DNA of 64,000 bases from NCBI RefSeq assembly GCF_013367775.1, contig NZ_CP055157.1:186001-250000 (forward strand), read 5' to 3'. The stretch's first letter is position 1. Each line of letters begins with the position of its first letter. Both the position numbers and the translations under genes were made by a program. The notes beneath the pieces are model-generated. The model was not told the origin of the DNA. It did no database searches and saw nothing but the letters and a program-made list of their open reading frames with translations. The stretch is from Microbulbifer sp. YPW1. GTDB lineage: Bacteria > Pseudomonadota > Gammaproteobacteria > Pseudomonadales > Cellvibrionaceae. This document shows, piece by piece, positions 26,594 through 35,474 of the stretch.

Positions 26594-27691
26594 ATGGCCA
26601 ACAAAAAACAAAGACTCGCTTCGGTAGACGCCCTGCGCGGCTTCGATATGTTCTGGATCATCGGTGGTGAGGCACTGTTCCTCCCATTATTTGCGCTTAC
26701 CGGCTGGTCCATTTTTCAGTTCGGGCACGGGCAGATGCAGCATACCCAGTGGCACGGGTTCAGCTTCTACGACCTGATCTTCCCGCTGTTTATTTTCCTC
26801 TCCGGGGTAACCCTGGGATTGGCCAACAAGTCTCTGCGTGGATTGCCGTTGAGCCAGCGGGCTCCGGTTTATCGGAAATCGGTGAAGCGCCTGTTCCTGC
26901 TGATACTGCTGGGGGTCGTTTACAATCACGGCTGGGGCACGGGCATTCCTGCAGATCTGGGTGAAATCCGCTACGCCAGTGTACTGGCGCGCATTGGCTT
27001 CGCCTGGTTTTTCGCGGCGATGATTGTGTGGCACTTTGGCTTGGGCACCCAGTGCGCCATTGCCGCCGCCATTCTGATCGGCTACTGCCTGCTGCAAATG
27101 ACGGTCGGTACCTTGACCCCGGACGGATCGGTCAATGCGTGGGTGGACCAGCACTTCCTGCCCGGTATCACTTACCAGAACCGCGCCTACGATCCGGAGG
27201 GTGTACTCTCGACGATTCCCGCTATCATCAATGCGCTGTTTGGTGTTTTTGCCGGTCGCTGGTTGGCACGATATGCGGGGGACCACGGGGCTATCCTGAA
27301 AGGGCTTTTCAGCAGTGCCGCGATCTGTCTGCTGGCAGGTTTTTTATGGCACTGGGTTTACCCGGTGAACAAGGAGCTGTGGACTAGTTCCTTTGTCTTG
27401 ATCACCTCTGGTTGCTGTCTGTTACTGCTGGGGATTTTCTATCTGGTGGTCGATATGTGGCACTGGAAAACCTTCACTTATTTTTTCGCGGTGATCGGCT
27501 GCAATGCCATTCTGGTGTATATCGGTACCAGCCTGGTGAACTGGCAATACAGCAGTAAAAGTCTGTTTGGGGGAGTTGCTTCAGCCCTGCCAGACGCGGC
27601 GGGCACGCTATTGATCGCCTGCGGAGTGATTTTGCTGCAGTGGCTGGTGCTGAGATTTCTGTACAAGCGCGGGATTTTTATCAGTCCTTGA
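26594..27691 (+). CDS. nagX: NagX-type membrane acyltransferase (DUF5009 / HGSNAT-like)
   Basis: Polytopic inner-membrane protein of 365 residues with about ten hydrophobic helices. The N-terminal RLASVDALRGFDMFWIIGGE is the signature of the heparan-alpha-glucosaminide N-acetyltransferase-like family, and the HGFSFYDLIFPLFIFLSGV segment is characteristic of bacterial NagX. In Shewanella and Xanthomonas nagX lies in GlcNAc/chitin-utilisation loci. Here it follows the chitinase gene but has its own start region after the terminator. Membrane handling of glucosamine derivatives is inferred from family and neighbour. Confidence 0.85.
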   Translation: MANKKQRLASVDALRGFDMFWIIGGEALFLPLFALTGWSIFQFGHGQMQHTQWHGFSFYDLIFPLFIFLSGVTLGLANKSLRGLPLSQRAPVYRKSVKRLFLLILLGVVYNHGWGTGIPADLGEIRYASVLARIGFAWFFAAMIVWHFGLGTQCAIAAAILIGYCLLQMTVGTLTPDGSVNAWVDQHFLPGITYQNRAYDPEGVLSTIPAIINALFGVFAGRWLARYAGDHGAILKGLFSSAAICLLAGFLWHWVYPVNKELWTSSFVLITSGCCLLLLGIFYLVVDMWHWKTFTYFFAVIGCNAILVYIGTSLVNWQYSSKSLFGGVASALPDAAGTLLIACGVILLQWLVLRFLYKRGIFISP

Positions 27692-27730
27692 TCACGCTTT
27701 GTGGCACCAGTTAGAAGGTGCGGTGGCGGC

Positions 27731-27836
27731 AGAGCACCGGGTATCCATTTTCGAAACCGCTGTAAATACGTCCCTGTACGCTGCGTCGGCGACATCCCTG
27801 TCGCCGACGCTTTCGAAAATGGATACCCGGCACTCT
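27731..27836 (+). repeat. Palindromic cassette 1 (long inverted repeat with inner hairpin)
   Basis: Outer arms of 26 bases (27731-27756 and 27811-27836) are complementary except for two adjacent bases. A further six-base pair (GAAGGT at 27714, ACCTTC at 27836) extends the stem beyond a bulge. Inside is a perfect 11-base hairpin, GCGTCGGCGAC / GTCGCCGACGC (27783-27793 with 27800-27810), whose loop is ATCCCT. The text CGTCCCTG occurs just before it. Confidence 0.9.
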
Positions 27837-27909
27837 ACCTTCAAATGAAATAGTGCGCGTTGCTCTAGCAATTGGGAATAACTTACGCAGTGATGTGATT
27901 TGAAGTGAA

Positions 27910-28020
27910 AGGGAAGAACTGGGTGCGGGTTTGCAGGAGCGTCGCAAACAGGACGTTTGCGCCGCAGCGCCCAGGGATGGGTTAACCGCGGTCCTGAAAA
28001 CCCGCACCCAGTGCTTCCCT
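27910..28020 (-). repeat. Palindromic cassette 2, same family in opposite orientation
   Basis: Outer arms of 23 bases (27910-27932 and 27998-28020) are complementary with one mismatch. Read on the minus strand, the core aligns with cassette 1: CATCCCTGGGCGCTGC, then an inner hairpin CGCAAAC/GTTTGCG, then GACGCT. Stem sequences differ from cassette 1 but remain paired. Confidence 0.88.
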
Positions 28021-28057
28021 GCCAGCAAACTAGCTATAGAACTTGGCAGGGCTGGAA

Positions 28058-28468
28058 TTAACTTAAGCGAGCTTGTAACGCCGTTACGATCGGCTGATTG
28101 GCATCCGGGAAGCGATACTCCGAGAGCTCCGCGACCGAGACCCAAGCCAATTCCTGTCCCTCAACTCCACGCTCTATACCCTCAAATTCGGTAATGCACC
28201 AGGTATCCAGAAATACCTGCTTGTCTCCGTAATCGTGACGGACTTCGATTAACGGCTCCATCGCCTTCACATCGATATCGAGCTCTTCCTTCAGTTCCCG
28301 GGCCATGGCCTGCTGAATGGATTCATCCTCTTCGACCTTGCCGCCGGGAAACTCCCAGCGCCCGCCCATATGCAAATGCTCAGGGCGCTTGGCCAGGAGA
28401 ATACGACCATCAGCGCCCAGGATTACACCTACCGCCACATGAATATGCTTGATCCCGGAGCCGCCCAT
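28058..28468 (-). CDS. mutT: 8-oxo-dGTP diphosphatase, MutT/Nudix family
   Basis: Removes oxidised dGTP from the nucleotide pool. The Nudix box is complete, GGKVEEDESIQQAMARELKEEL followed by D in place of the usual G. At 136 residues it is the short MutT form without the C-terminal thiamine-phosphate-synthase-like domain found fused in Pseudomonas. Its ATG overlaps the argJ stop by one base (TGATG), so the two are coupled. Position downstream of secA matches E. coli, with argJ in between. Confidence 0.93.
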   Translation of the reverse strand: MGGSGIKHIHVAVGVILGADGRILLAKRPEHLHMGGRWEFPGGKVEEDESIQQAMARELKEELDIDVKAMEPLIEVRHDYGDKQVFLDTWCITEFEGIERGVEGQELAWVSVAELSEYRFPDANQPIVTALQARLS

Positions 28469-29667
28469 CAGGTGCGGTACTCTGCATTGATGGTCACGTA
28501 CTCGTGCGAGAAGTCACAAGTCCAGATATGCTCGCAGGCATCACCCCGCTGTAAATCCACGGTAATGGTAAATTCTGGCTTGTCGAATACTGCCTGCCCC
28601 GCTTCCTCCGTATAAGTATCCGCGCGACCACCCGCATCCACGATCTGTACATCATCGAGATAAATGGAGATTTTGCCGGTATCCAGATTCTCCAGCCCCG
28701 CGTTACCGATGGCCATTACCAGCCGGCCCCAGTTGGGATCTGAAGCGTAAAGTGCGGTTTTAACCAGTGGTGACTCGCCAATCTCAAATGCGGTACGCAG
28801 GGCCTCGGCGGAATTGCCCGCGTTGTTGACCTGCACTGTGACAAACTTGGTCGCACCCTCACCATCTTTCACGATGGCCTGAGCAAGCTCGATATGTACC
28901 TCGACGATCGCCGCCTTCAACTGCGCATAGGCCTCGCTGTTAGCGTCTCCGATGACCTCACCGGTAACGCCACTGGCGATCAGCACGCAAGCATCGTTGG
29001 TCGAAGTATCCCCATCCACACTGATGCGGTTGAAGGACGCAGCCACTGCCTCTTTCACCAGGTTATCCAGCATCGGCTGGGGGATTGCCGCATCGGTCGC
29101 CACATACGCCAGCATGGTGGCCATATTCGGCTGGATCATACCCGCGCCCTTGGCGATGCCGGCAACGGTGAGGGTTTCGCCGGCAATCTCGACGGTTCTG
29201 CTCGCAGTTTTCGGGCGAGTATCGGTGGTCATGATGGCCTGCGCCGCAGCCTGCCAGGCATCAAACTGCAACTGGGCAGCGGCAGTGGGGATCGCATCCA
29301 GAATTTTCTGCACCGGCAGGTGCTCACCGATCACGCCGGTGCTGAACGGCAGAACCTGAGATGGCTGAATACCCAGGGCCTCTGCCACGCCTTCACAGCA
29401 GCGATTGGCATCCGCCACACCGCGCTCACCGGTGGCCGCATTGGCATTACCCGCATTGATTAACAGCGCGCGTATATTGCCACCGGCAATGTGCTTGCGC
29501 GCCACCAGTACCGGCGCTGCACAGAATGCATTCTGGGTGAAGGTCGCGGAGACATTGGCACCTTCGGCTACTTCGATTAACAGCAGATCGTCGCGTTGCC
29601 AGTTTTTTATCTTCGCCGGCACTGCAGAAAGACGGACACCGGGAATTTGCGGCAGGGACTGCGCCAT
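28468..29667 (-). CDS. argJ: Bifunctional glutamate N-acetyltransferase / amino-acid acetyltransferase
   Basis: Arginine-biosynthesis enzyme that recycles acetyl from N-acetylornithine to glutamate. It is made as a proprotein that self-cleaves before the nucleophilic Thr in KGAGMIQPNMATMLAYV. ATG 29667 (MAQSLPQIPGVRLSAVPAKIKN) gives 399 residues, family length. The frame is open upstream to 29751, but that extension crosses the secA terminator and is not conserved in type. Confidence 0.96.
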   Translation of the reverse strand: MAQSLPQIPGVRLSAVPAKIKNWQRDDLLLIEVAEGANVSATFTQNAFCAAPVLVARKHIAGGNIRALLINAGNANAATGERGVADANRCCEGVAEALGIQPSQVLPFSTGVIGEHLPVQKILDAIPTAAAQLQFDAWQAAAQAIMTTDTRPKTASRTVEIAGETLTVAGIAKGAGMIQPNMATMLAYVATDAAIPQPMLDNLVKEAVAASFNRISVDGDTSTNDACVLIASGVTGEVIGDANSEAYAQLKAAIVEVHIELAQAIVKDGEGATKFVTVQVNNAGNSAEALRTAFEIGESPLVKTALYASDPNWGRLVMAIGNAGLENLDTGKISIYLDDVQIVDAGGRADTYTEEAGQAVFDKPEFTITVDLQRGDACEHIWTCDFSHEYVTINAEYRT

Positions 29668-29737
29668 GTTCTTCACCTTGCTGGGATCATTCGAATGATT
29701 GAAAGGAACGGAATTATATAAACGGCAGGCGTAAAAC

Positions 29738-29768
29738 AAAAAGGCCCGCAATCTATGCGGGCCTTTTT
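29738..29768 (-). terminator. Intrinsic terminator of secA
   Basis: A 13-base stem with A/T flanks (29738-29750 with 29756-29768, loop ATCTA; core GGCCCGCA/TGCGGGCC) gives a U-tract on the minus strand just after secA. It is symmetrical and could work in both directions. Confidence 0.9.
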
Positions 29769-29788
29769 GCTCTGTCAGCCTGAGCCGA

Positions 29789-32533
29789 TCAGGACGGAGT
29801 GGAAGAAGTCAGCTTGCCATGACACTGCTTGTACTTCTTGCCAGACCCACAGGGACAGGGATCGTTACGCCCCACTCGCGGACCGCGTCGTGCGGGCTCC
29901 TGAGCGGCCTCTGCCTGGGCCTCAGCCTCCGGAATCGCGGATGCCTGCGCATGCTGGAGCTCCAGTTGCTGGCGACGCTGGGCTTCCAGTCGGCGCTGCT
30001 CCATCTCTTCCATCTGCTCGCGGGTCATCGGTTCCACATGGGCCAATACGCGGATAACTTCGTGCTTGAGATTATCCAGCAGGCTCTGGAACAAGTGGAA
30101 GGATTCGCGCTTGAATTCCTGCTTGGGGTTTTTGTTGGCGTAGGCGCGCAAACCAATACCCGCGCGCAAGTGGTCCATGCTGGAGAGATGCTCCTTCCAC
30201 AGCTGGTCCAGCACCTGCAGCATCACCTGGCGCTCGATGGTCGGCATCAGGTTCTCGTCGCCGGTGCTCTCGGCAATACGCGCCAGTTTGTTCTGGTACG
30301 CCTGCTGTGATTCTTCGACGATCTTCGCCCGCAGGCTCTCCTCGTGCAGGGTGCGGTCTTCATCCAGCCACTGCTGAACCGGCAATTGCAGGCCCAGCTC
30401 CGCCGCCAGCTGCTGTTCCAGTGTGGGAATATCCCACTGTTCTTCAACGCTCTGCGGCGGAACATGAGTGGAAATCAGCTCATTCACCACGTCGTCGCGG
30501 ATGGCTGTGATGGTGTCACTGATGGAATCCGCTTCGAGCAGCTCGTTGCGCTGGGAGTAGATCACCTGACGCTGGTCGTTGGCCACATCATCGTATTCCA
30601 GCAACTGCTTGCGGATATCGAAGTTACGACCTTCTACGCGGCGCTGTGCCTTTTCAATGGCATTGGAGACCATGCGGTGCTCGATGGCCTCACCGCGCTC
30701 CATACCAAGCATCTGCATGAAATTCTTCACCCGGTCAGAGGCGAAGATACGCATCAGGTTGTCTTCCAGAGACAGGTAGAAGCGGGTCACACCCGGGTCA
30801 CCCTGACGACCGGCGCGACCACGCAGCTGGTTGTCGATCCGGCGCGATTCGTGGCGCTCGGTGCCGATGATGTGCAGGCCACCAGCCTCGATCACCGTCT
30901 CATGGCGTTTCTTCCACTCATCTTTGATCGCGTCGATTTCTTCTTTGCTTGCTTCACGCCCCTCGCGCTCCTGCAGCTCTTCGACTTCCGCTTCCCAGTT
31001 GCCGCCTAGCACGATATCCGTACCGCGACCAGCCATATTGGTGGCGATGGTGACGGTACCCGGGCGGCCGGCCTGGGCGATGATCTGCGCTTCTTTTTCG
31101 TGAAACTTGGCGTTCAGTACCTGATGCTCGATCTTGGCTTTCTGCAGCATGCGCGACATCTCTTCCGAGGTCTCGATGGAAGCAGTACCCACCAGGATCG
31201 GCGCCTTCTTGTCGCGGCAGTATTTGATGTCTTCAATGATCGCTTCGAGCTTCTCCTCCTTGGTGAGGTACACCAGGTCGTTCAGGTCGTCGCGCTGCTT
31301 GGGCTTGTTGGTGGGGATTACCACCACATCCAGGCCGTAGATCTGGCGGAATTCGAACGCTTCGGTATCTGCAGTACCGGTCATACCGGACAGTTTGGGA
31401 TAGAAGCGGAACAGGTTCTGGAAGGTAGTAGAAGCGAGGGTCTGGCTCTCGCTCTGAATCTGAACATTTTCCTTCGCTTCCAGCGCCTGATGCAGGCCCT
31501 CGGAGAGACGGCGGCCGGGCATGGTTCGGCCGGTGTGTTCGTCGATCAGCACCACCTGACCGTTCTGCACGATGTAATCCACATCTTTGTGGAACAGAAC
31601 GTGCGCACGCAGCGCGGCATTCACATGGTGCAGCAGGCCAAGGTTACCCGGTGCGTACAGGGATTCGTCCTCTTTCAGCAGGCCGCCGCGGGTCAGCAGG
31701 TCCTCGATCAGCTGGTGACCGTCTTCGGTCATCTCTACCTGACGGGATTTCTCGTCCACGGTGTAGTGGCCTTCGCCGCCCTCTTCCCCACGCTCGAGCT
31801 GGGGAACCAGCTTGTTCATGGCCATATACAGCTGTGAGGAGTCTTCCGCGGCACCGGAAATGATCAGCGGAGTACGCGCCTCGTCGATCAGGATGGAGTC
31901 AACCTCATCCACAATGGCGAAGTTCTGCGCGCGCTGGGTACGATCTTCCTTGCGCAATACCATGTTGTCGCGCAGGTAGTCGAAGCCGAATTCGTTGTTG
32001 GTACCGTAGGTGATGTCCGCCTGATAGGCAGCTTTTTTGTCTTCCGGGTGCTGCTGGGAAACCACGATACCCACGGTGAGACCGAGAAACTCGTACACCG
32101 GACGCATCCAGTTGGCATCCCGGCTGGCGAGGTAATCGTTCACGGTAACGATATGGACACCCTTGCCCTCCAGCGCATTCAGGTAGGCTGGCAGGGTCGC
32201 CACCAGGGTTTTACCCTCACCGGTGCGCATTTCCGCAATATGCCCTTCGTGCAGGGTCATACCGCCGATCATCTGCACATCAAAGTGACGCATGCCCAGT
32301 GCGCGGTCACTGGCTTCCCGCACCGCGGCGAAGGCCTCCGGCAGAATCTGGTCTAGGGTCTCGCCCTGGGACAGGCGCTGTTTGAATTCTTCTGTCTTGG
32401 CTTTCAGCGCGGCGTCATCCAGCGCCCTGTACTCATCTTCCAGCGCGTTGATCTTGGCGACCACCTTGCGCATACGCTTGAGTTCCCGGTCATTTTTTGA
32501 ACCGAAGACTGTTTTTATCAGTTTGCCAATCAT
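29789..32533 (-). CDS. secA: Preprotein translocase ATPase SecA
   Basis: Motor of SecYEG-dependent export. The 914-residue protein has Walker [14 protein letters not shown], the DEAD-type box [25 protein letters not shown] in the second motor domain, a Glu/Gln/Ala-rich linker, and the C-terminal zinc motif [16 protein letters not shown] for SecB binding. The ATG at 32533 overlaps the stop of a 34-codon upstream frame (TAATG) and has only a weak Shine-Dalgarno of its own, so its translation may be coupled to that leader. Confidence 0.98.
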   Translation of the reverse strand: MIGKLIKTVFGSKNDRELKRMRKVVAKINALEDEYRALDDAALKAKTEEFKQRLSQGETLDQILPEAFAAVREASDRALGMRHFDVQMIGGMTLHEGHIAEMRTGEGKTLVATLPAYLNALEGKGVHIVTVNDYLASRDANWMRPVYEFLGLTVGIVVSQQHPEDKKAAYQADITYGTNNEFGFDYLRDNMVLRKEDRTQRAQNFAIVDEVDSILIDEARTPLIISGAAEDSSQLYMAMNKLVPQLERGEEGGEGHYTVDEKSRQVEMTEDGHQLIEDLLTRGGLLKEDESLYAPGNLGLLHHVNAALRAHVLFHKDVDYIVQNGQVVLIDEHTGRTMPGRRLSEGLHQALEAKENVQIQSESQTLASTTFQNLFRFYPKLSGMTGTADTEAFEFRQIYGLDVVVIPTNKPKQRDDLNDLVYLTKEEKLEAIIEDIKYCRDKKAPILVGTASIETSEEMSRMLQKAKIEHQVLNAKFHEKEAQIIAQAGRPGTVTIATNMAGRGTDIVLGGNWEAEVEELQEREGREASKEEIDAIKDEWKKRHETVIEAGGLHIIGTERHESRRIDNQLRGRAGRQGDPGVTRFYLSLEDNLMRIFASDRVKNFMQMLGMERGEAIEHRMVSNAIEKAQRRVEGRNFDIRKQLLEYDDVANDQRQVIYSQRNELLEADSISDTITAIRDDVVNELISTHVPPQSVEEQWDIPTLEQQLAAELGLQLPVQQWLDEDRTLHEESLRAKIVEESQQAYQNKLARIAESTGDENLMPTIERQVMLQVLDQLWKEHLSSMDHLRAGIGLRAYANKNPKQEFKRESFHLFQSLLDNLKHEVIRVLAHVEPMTREQMEEMEQRRLEAQRRQQLELQHAQASAIPEAEAQAEAAQEPARRGPRVGRNDPCPCGSGKKYKQCHGKLTSSTPS

Positions 32534-32637
32534 TATTCAGAAACCACATTAATGCTGAGTGTGCCCCGCTCTCCCTGATTCAGGGGGCGGCGCGAAAGGG
32601 TGCAAGTAAACAGGAAGGCGCCAACGCCCGCAACCAT
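32533..32637 (-). CDS. Possible 34-residue leader peptide upstream of secA
   Basis: ATG at 32637, twelve bases after a GGTGG-like site, opens a frame encoding [17 protein letters not shown] then [17 protein letters not shown], ending in TAA whose last A is the first base of the secA ATG. The first half is hydrophobic and is followed by two arginines. E. coli secM occupies this position and regulates secA by ribosome stalling, but no SecM-type arrest motif is visible here. An RNA hairpin (CCCTGA-A-TCAGGG) lies in its 3' half. It may be a coupling or regulatory leader, or chance. Confidence 0.35.
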   Translation of the reverse strand: MVAGVGAFLFTCTLSRRPLNQGERGTLSINVVSE

Positions 32638-32726
32638 TCAACGCCAACCACCGGGCCCTGATGAAGCACAGGGCGCCAGGCGGTGCAGCGTTTCGAGCGC
32701 TGCCGCGCAATGATAGAGGATAGTTG

Positions 32727-33665
32727 TTATCTGCCGGTTCGGCGGATATAGGTGGCGGGGTCTACAGGACGGTTGTTCTTGTAGACTTCAAAATGGACAT
32801 GAGGACCGGTGGAGCGACCACTGGACCCCATCAGGGCAATGACCTGCCCCTTCTTCACAATATCGCCCAGCTTGACCTTGAGCTCGCTATTGTGACCGTA
32901 GCGTGTTTTGTAACCGTTTCCGTGATTGATCTCCACCAGCTGGCCGTAACCGTAGCGGTCTTCCGCCCAGGTCACCACACCCGCGGCAACAGACACCACA
33001 TCGGAGCCATTCTTACCGGCGAAATCCACACCCTTGTGCCAGGAGCGACGGCCACTGAACGGATCGGTGCGGTAACCGTATCGGGACGACATCCAGCCAC
33101 GGGTAATCGGACGCCCGGCAATGAACTGCTCATCCTGCAACTGGCGGCGCGCCATCAGGGAATCCAGGGTGGAGAGTTGCATCTGCCGATCTTCGATCTG
33201 ATCCGACAGGTCGCCAATCACCTCGAGGAATTCCGGGGGCTGGTAAGGAAGTTCGCTGGCGCCGCTGATGCCCGGATCTTCGGGACCACCGACTGCGGGT
33301 ACGGCACCGAACTGAAACTCGCCTTCGTCCAGCTTGGCAATGGTGGTGAGACGCTCACCGAGGGCATCCAGGCGGGTCAGGCGCGCCTGCATCTCCGCAA
33401 GCTTGACCGTGAGCGCGGTAAGCTGCTCCCGCGCCTGTTGATCGGCGTCGTCGATCTGTTCCTGCTGCTTGCGCAGCGCCTTGCTCCATGCCTTGACCGC
33501 ACGGGCATCGAAAACGTCGGATTCGGCGGTGGGCAGATTGGCACCCAACCACAGGGCACCAACCGGCAGGCCCAACAGACAAAGGCTGAGCAGCGCTTTG
33601 CTGAGCCCTCCGAAGTTGAAGCTGCGGGAGATACCTCCACGCTCATTGACGAGAATAATTTTCAT
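32727..33665 (-). CDS. Membrane-anchored M23 (LytM-type) peptidase
   Basis: A 312-residue periplasmic protein: an N-terminal membrane anchor (ALLSLCLLGLPVGALWLGA, about 24-42), a coiled coil (about 58-108), and a C-terminal LytM domain (about 195-305) with metal ligands in HKGVDFAGKNGSD, YGHNSEL and GPHVHFEVY. With these residues kept it should be an active peptidoglycan endopeptidase rather than an EnvC/NlpD-type activator. It lies between lpxC and secA, a position held by a similar M23 gene in pseudomonads. Confidence 0.92.
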   Translation of the reverse strand: MKIILVNERGGISRSFNFGGLSKALLSLCLLGLPVGALWLGANLPTAESDVFDARAVKAWSKALRKQQEQIDDADQQAREQLTALTVKLAEMQARLTRLDALGERLTTIAKLDEGEFQFGAVPAVGGPEDPGISGASELPYQPPEFLEVIGDLSDQIEDRQMQLSTLDSLMARRQLQDEQFIAGRPITRGWMSSRYGYRTDPFSGRRSWHKGVDFAGKNGSDVVSVAAGVVTWAEDRYGYGQLVEINHGNGYKTRYGHNSELKVKLGDIVKKGQVIALMGSSGRSTGPHVHFEVYKNNRPVDPATYIRRTGR

Positions 33666-33732
33666 ATCAGGCGTGCAAGAATTGCGACATTATTTGTTTT
33701 ATTTGGTTTAGTCACCGGGCCGGCTTTTGAAG

Positions 33733-33805
33733 GCATCGGACCGATGCGGGACTGTCGCTTCCTGCTGTCCCAAGGCCATCCCCATGGCCAGTGGCTGCCA
33801 GTCCC
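33733..33805. other. Dense hairpin spacer between lpxC and the M23 peptidase gene
   Basis: Three nested or adjacent dyads are visible: GCATCGG-A-CCGATGC (33733-33747), an outer GGGACTG/CAGTCCC pair (33748-33754 with 33799-33805), and inside it GGCCAT-CCCC-ATGGCC (33774-33789). No protein gene fits the 233-base gap. Confidence 0.6.
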
Positions 33806-33854
33806 TCAAGGCGGCTGGCTACCGGAACCTACTACGTACCCTATGCAGGCACGT

Positions 33855-33882
33855 AAAAAAGCCGGCAATTTCTGTGCCGGCT
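33855..33882 (-). terminator. Intrinsic terminator of lpxC
   Basis: Stem AGCCGGCA/TGCCGGCT (33860-33867 with 33875-33882) ends in a six-T run on the minus strand, 17 bases past the lpxC stop. Confidence 0.9.
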
Positions 33883-33898
33883 TTTCCGTCTGCGCCTC

Positions 33899-34810
33899 TT
33901 ACACCGCCAGAATCGGCTTGACGTAAGAGATAGGCGCTTCTTGTTCGTCCTCGAAGGTCACCATTTCCCAGGCGTCTTCCTGCGCCATCAGGGTGCGCAA
34001 GGATTTGTTGTTCAGTGCATGGCCAGATTTGAACGCCTTGAACTCGCCGATCACACTGGTACCCAGCAGGTACAGGTCACCGATGGCGTCGAGAATCTTG
34101 TGCTTGACGAATTCATCTTCGTAGCGGAGACCGCCTTCGTTGAGAATCCGGTACTGGTCGATAACAATCGCGTTATCCACACTGCCACCCTGCACCAGAC
34201 CTTTGGAGCGCAGGTATTCGATTTCGTGCATGAAACCGAAGGTGCGCGCGCGGCTCACTTCCTTGACGAAGGAGGTACTGGAGAAGTCCACCGAGGAGCT
34301 GAGATTGCGCCCCTGGAAAACCGGGTGATCGAAATCGATGGTGAAAGACACCTTGAAGCCATTGAAGGGCAGGAAGCTGGCAACCTTATCGCCCTCTTCT
34401 ACCGTAACCGGCTTCTTGATACGCAGGAATTTCTTCGCAGCGGACTGCTCCTGAATCCCCGCGGACTGGATCAGGAATACGAATGGGCCGGCACTGCCGT
34501 CCATGATCGGAACTTCCTGGGCGGACAGTTCGACGATCGCATTGTCGATACCCAGACCAGCCATGGCAGACAGCAGGTGCTCAACGGTGGCAATACGCAC
34601 ATCGCCCTTCACCAGAGTGGTGGAAAGCAGGGTGTCGCCCACGTTCTCAGCACGCGCTTCAATCTCAACCACCGGATCCAGATCGACCCGACGGAATACG
34701 ATACCACTGTTTACCGGCGCCGGTTTCAGGGTCAGAACGACCTTTTTACCGGTATGCAGGCCAACACCAGTGGCTCGAATGGCATTTTTGAGAGTGCGCT
34801 GTTTGATCAT
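33899..34810 (-). CDS. lpxC: UDP-3-O-acyl-N-acetylglucosamine deacetylase
   Basis: Committed zinc-dependent step of lipid A synthesis. The 303-residue protein begins [24 protein letters not shown] and carries zinc ligands in [17 protein letters not shown] and [15 protein letters not shown]. The C-terminus is short and hydrophobic (SYVKPILAV), relevant because FtsH control of LpxC acts on this end in E. coli. It follows ftsZ on the same strand across a 664-base gap, so it probably has its own promoter. Confidence 0.98.
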   Translation of the reverse strand: MIKQRTLKNAIRATGVGLHTGKKVVLTLKPAPVNSGIVFRRVDLDPVVEIEARAENVGDTLLSTTLVKGDVRIATVEHLLSAMAGLGIDNAIVELSAQEVPIMDGSAGPFVFLIQSAGIQEQSAAKKFLRIKKPVTVEEGDKVASFLPFNGFKVSFTIDFDHPVFQGRNLSSSVDFSSTSFVKEVSRARTFGFMHEIEYLRSKGLVQGGSVDNAIVIDQYRILNEGGLRYEDEFVKHKILDAIGDLYLLGTSVIGEFKAFKSGHALNNKSLRTLMAQEDAWEMVTFEDEQEAPISYVKPILAV

Positions 34811-35474
34811 CTATGTCTTGGTTCCCATTCGGTGAGCTGCGCACGAACCGCAGCGAGCCGGCGATAGTAACAGAAAATAAACGCCAAAACTACAAATAAC
34901 GACCCGGTCATCCTTGTAGTCCAGGGCAGAGCTATTCAGCTCTGATCCCTGTAAGCATAGCCCAGTACGAGGACTGTAACGCCAAACTAGCGCACAGGAA
35001 TGCCCTTAATTGTACGACCTGACCTATCAGCCGGTGGTTAAAAAATGTTAACCCTGAAGCCAAAACCCATTAGTCAGGGTATTGGTCACGATTTCTGGCA
35101 CTGTTCTGATGCCACACCGGGCTGGAACTACTCGCGCGGGAACCTGGAAAAGGTTTTCGACTGACGATTCCCTTTTTGTGTGTGCCCGTCTTTAACTGCA
35201 ATGAAATGACTTGCATTGACTTGAAACAATCAGATCAGTACCCCGGATTGTGCAGCGACGGGCTGAACACATCCTGAATGGGGCACCTCTTCTGGTGGCA
35301 GCTTCCCTGCGTCCACGACTTCATCCTGGCCCGGCGATATCGCGAGACAGCCCCCTTTACAGGGGGCATGTCCGGACACCGCACACCGGAGCGGGCGGAG
35401 ACCCGGCCTGAAAGGCCGGGTGTAGACATGAGCAGATGTTTCCGCCCCACGACTCCGGTGGGTGCGGGACGGAA
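34811..35474. other. 664-base gene-free stretch between ftsZ and lpxC
   Basis: No protein gene is supported here. The half next to lpxC contains one 12-bp hairpin (34922-34951: CAGGG/CCCTG with CAGAGCT/AGCTCTG) and must hold the lpxC promoter, which I could not place. The half next to ftsZ has several consecutive hairpins (35350-35467). The middle, about 34960-35340, shows nothing I can interpret. Confidence 0.7.
35350..35467 (-). other. Cluster of GC hairpins downstream of ftsZ
   Basis: Going away from ftsZ: CCGC-A-CCCAC with GTGGG-GCGG (35442-35450 with 35458-35467), ACCCGGCCT/AGGCCGGGT (35401-35409 with 35413-35421), a five-base TCCGG/CCGGA pair (near 35371-35390), and GCCCCC/GGGGGC (35350-35355 with 35362-35367). 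None ends in a T-run. They may form a structured ftsZ 3' UTR, a factor-dependent terminator or part of an RNA gene. Confidence 0.5.

Larger units (their letters stand above)
27692..28057. other. Gene-free spacer holding two palindromic cassettes
   Basis: Convergent nagX (+) and mutT (-) flank 366 bases without a protein gene. Almost all of it is two long inverted-repeat cassettes listed separately. No intrinsic terminator with a T-run was seen, so the cassettes may themselves end transcription from both sides. Confidence 0.8.

Noticed and set aside
34811..35474. tRNA or riboswitch in the ftsZ-lpxC gap
   Set aside because: No cloverleaf, no TTCGA/T-arm pattern and no known riboswitch core was seen; only hairpins.
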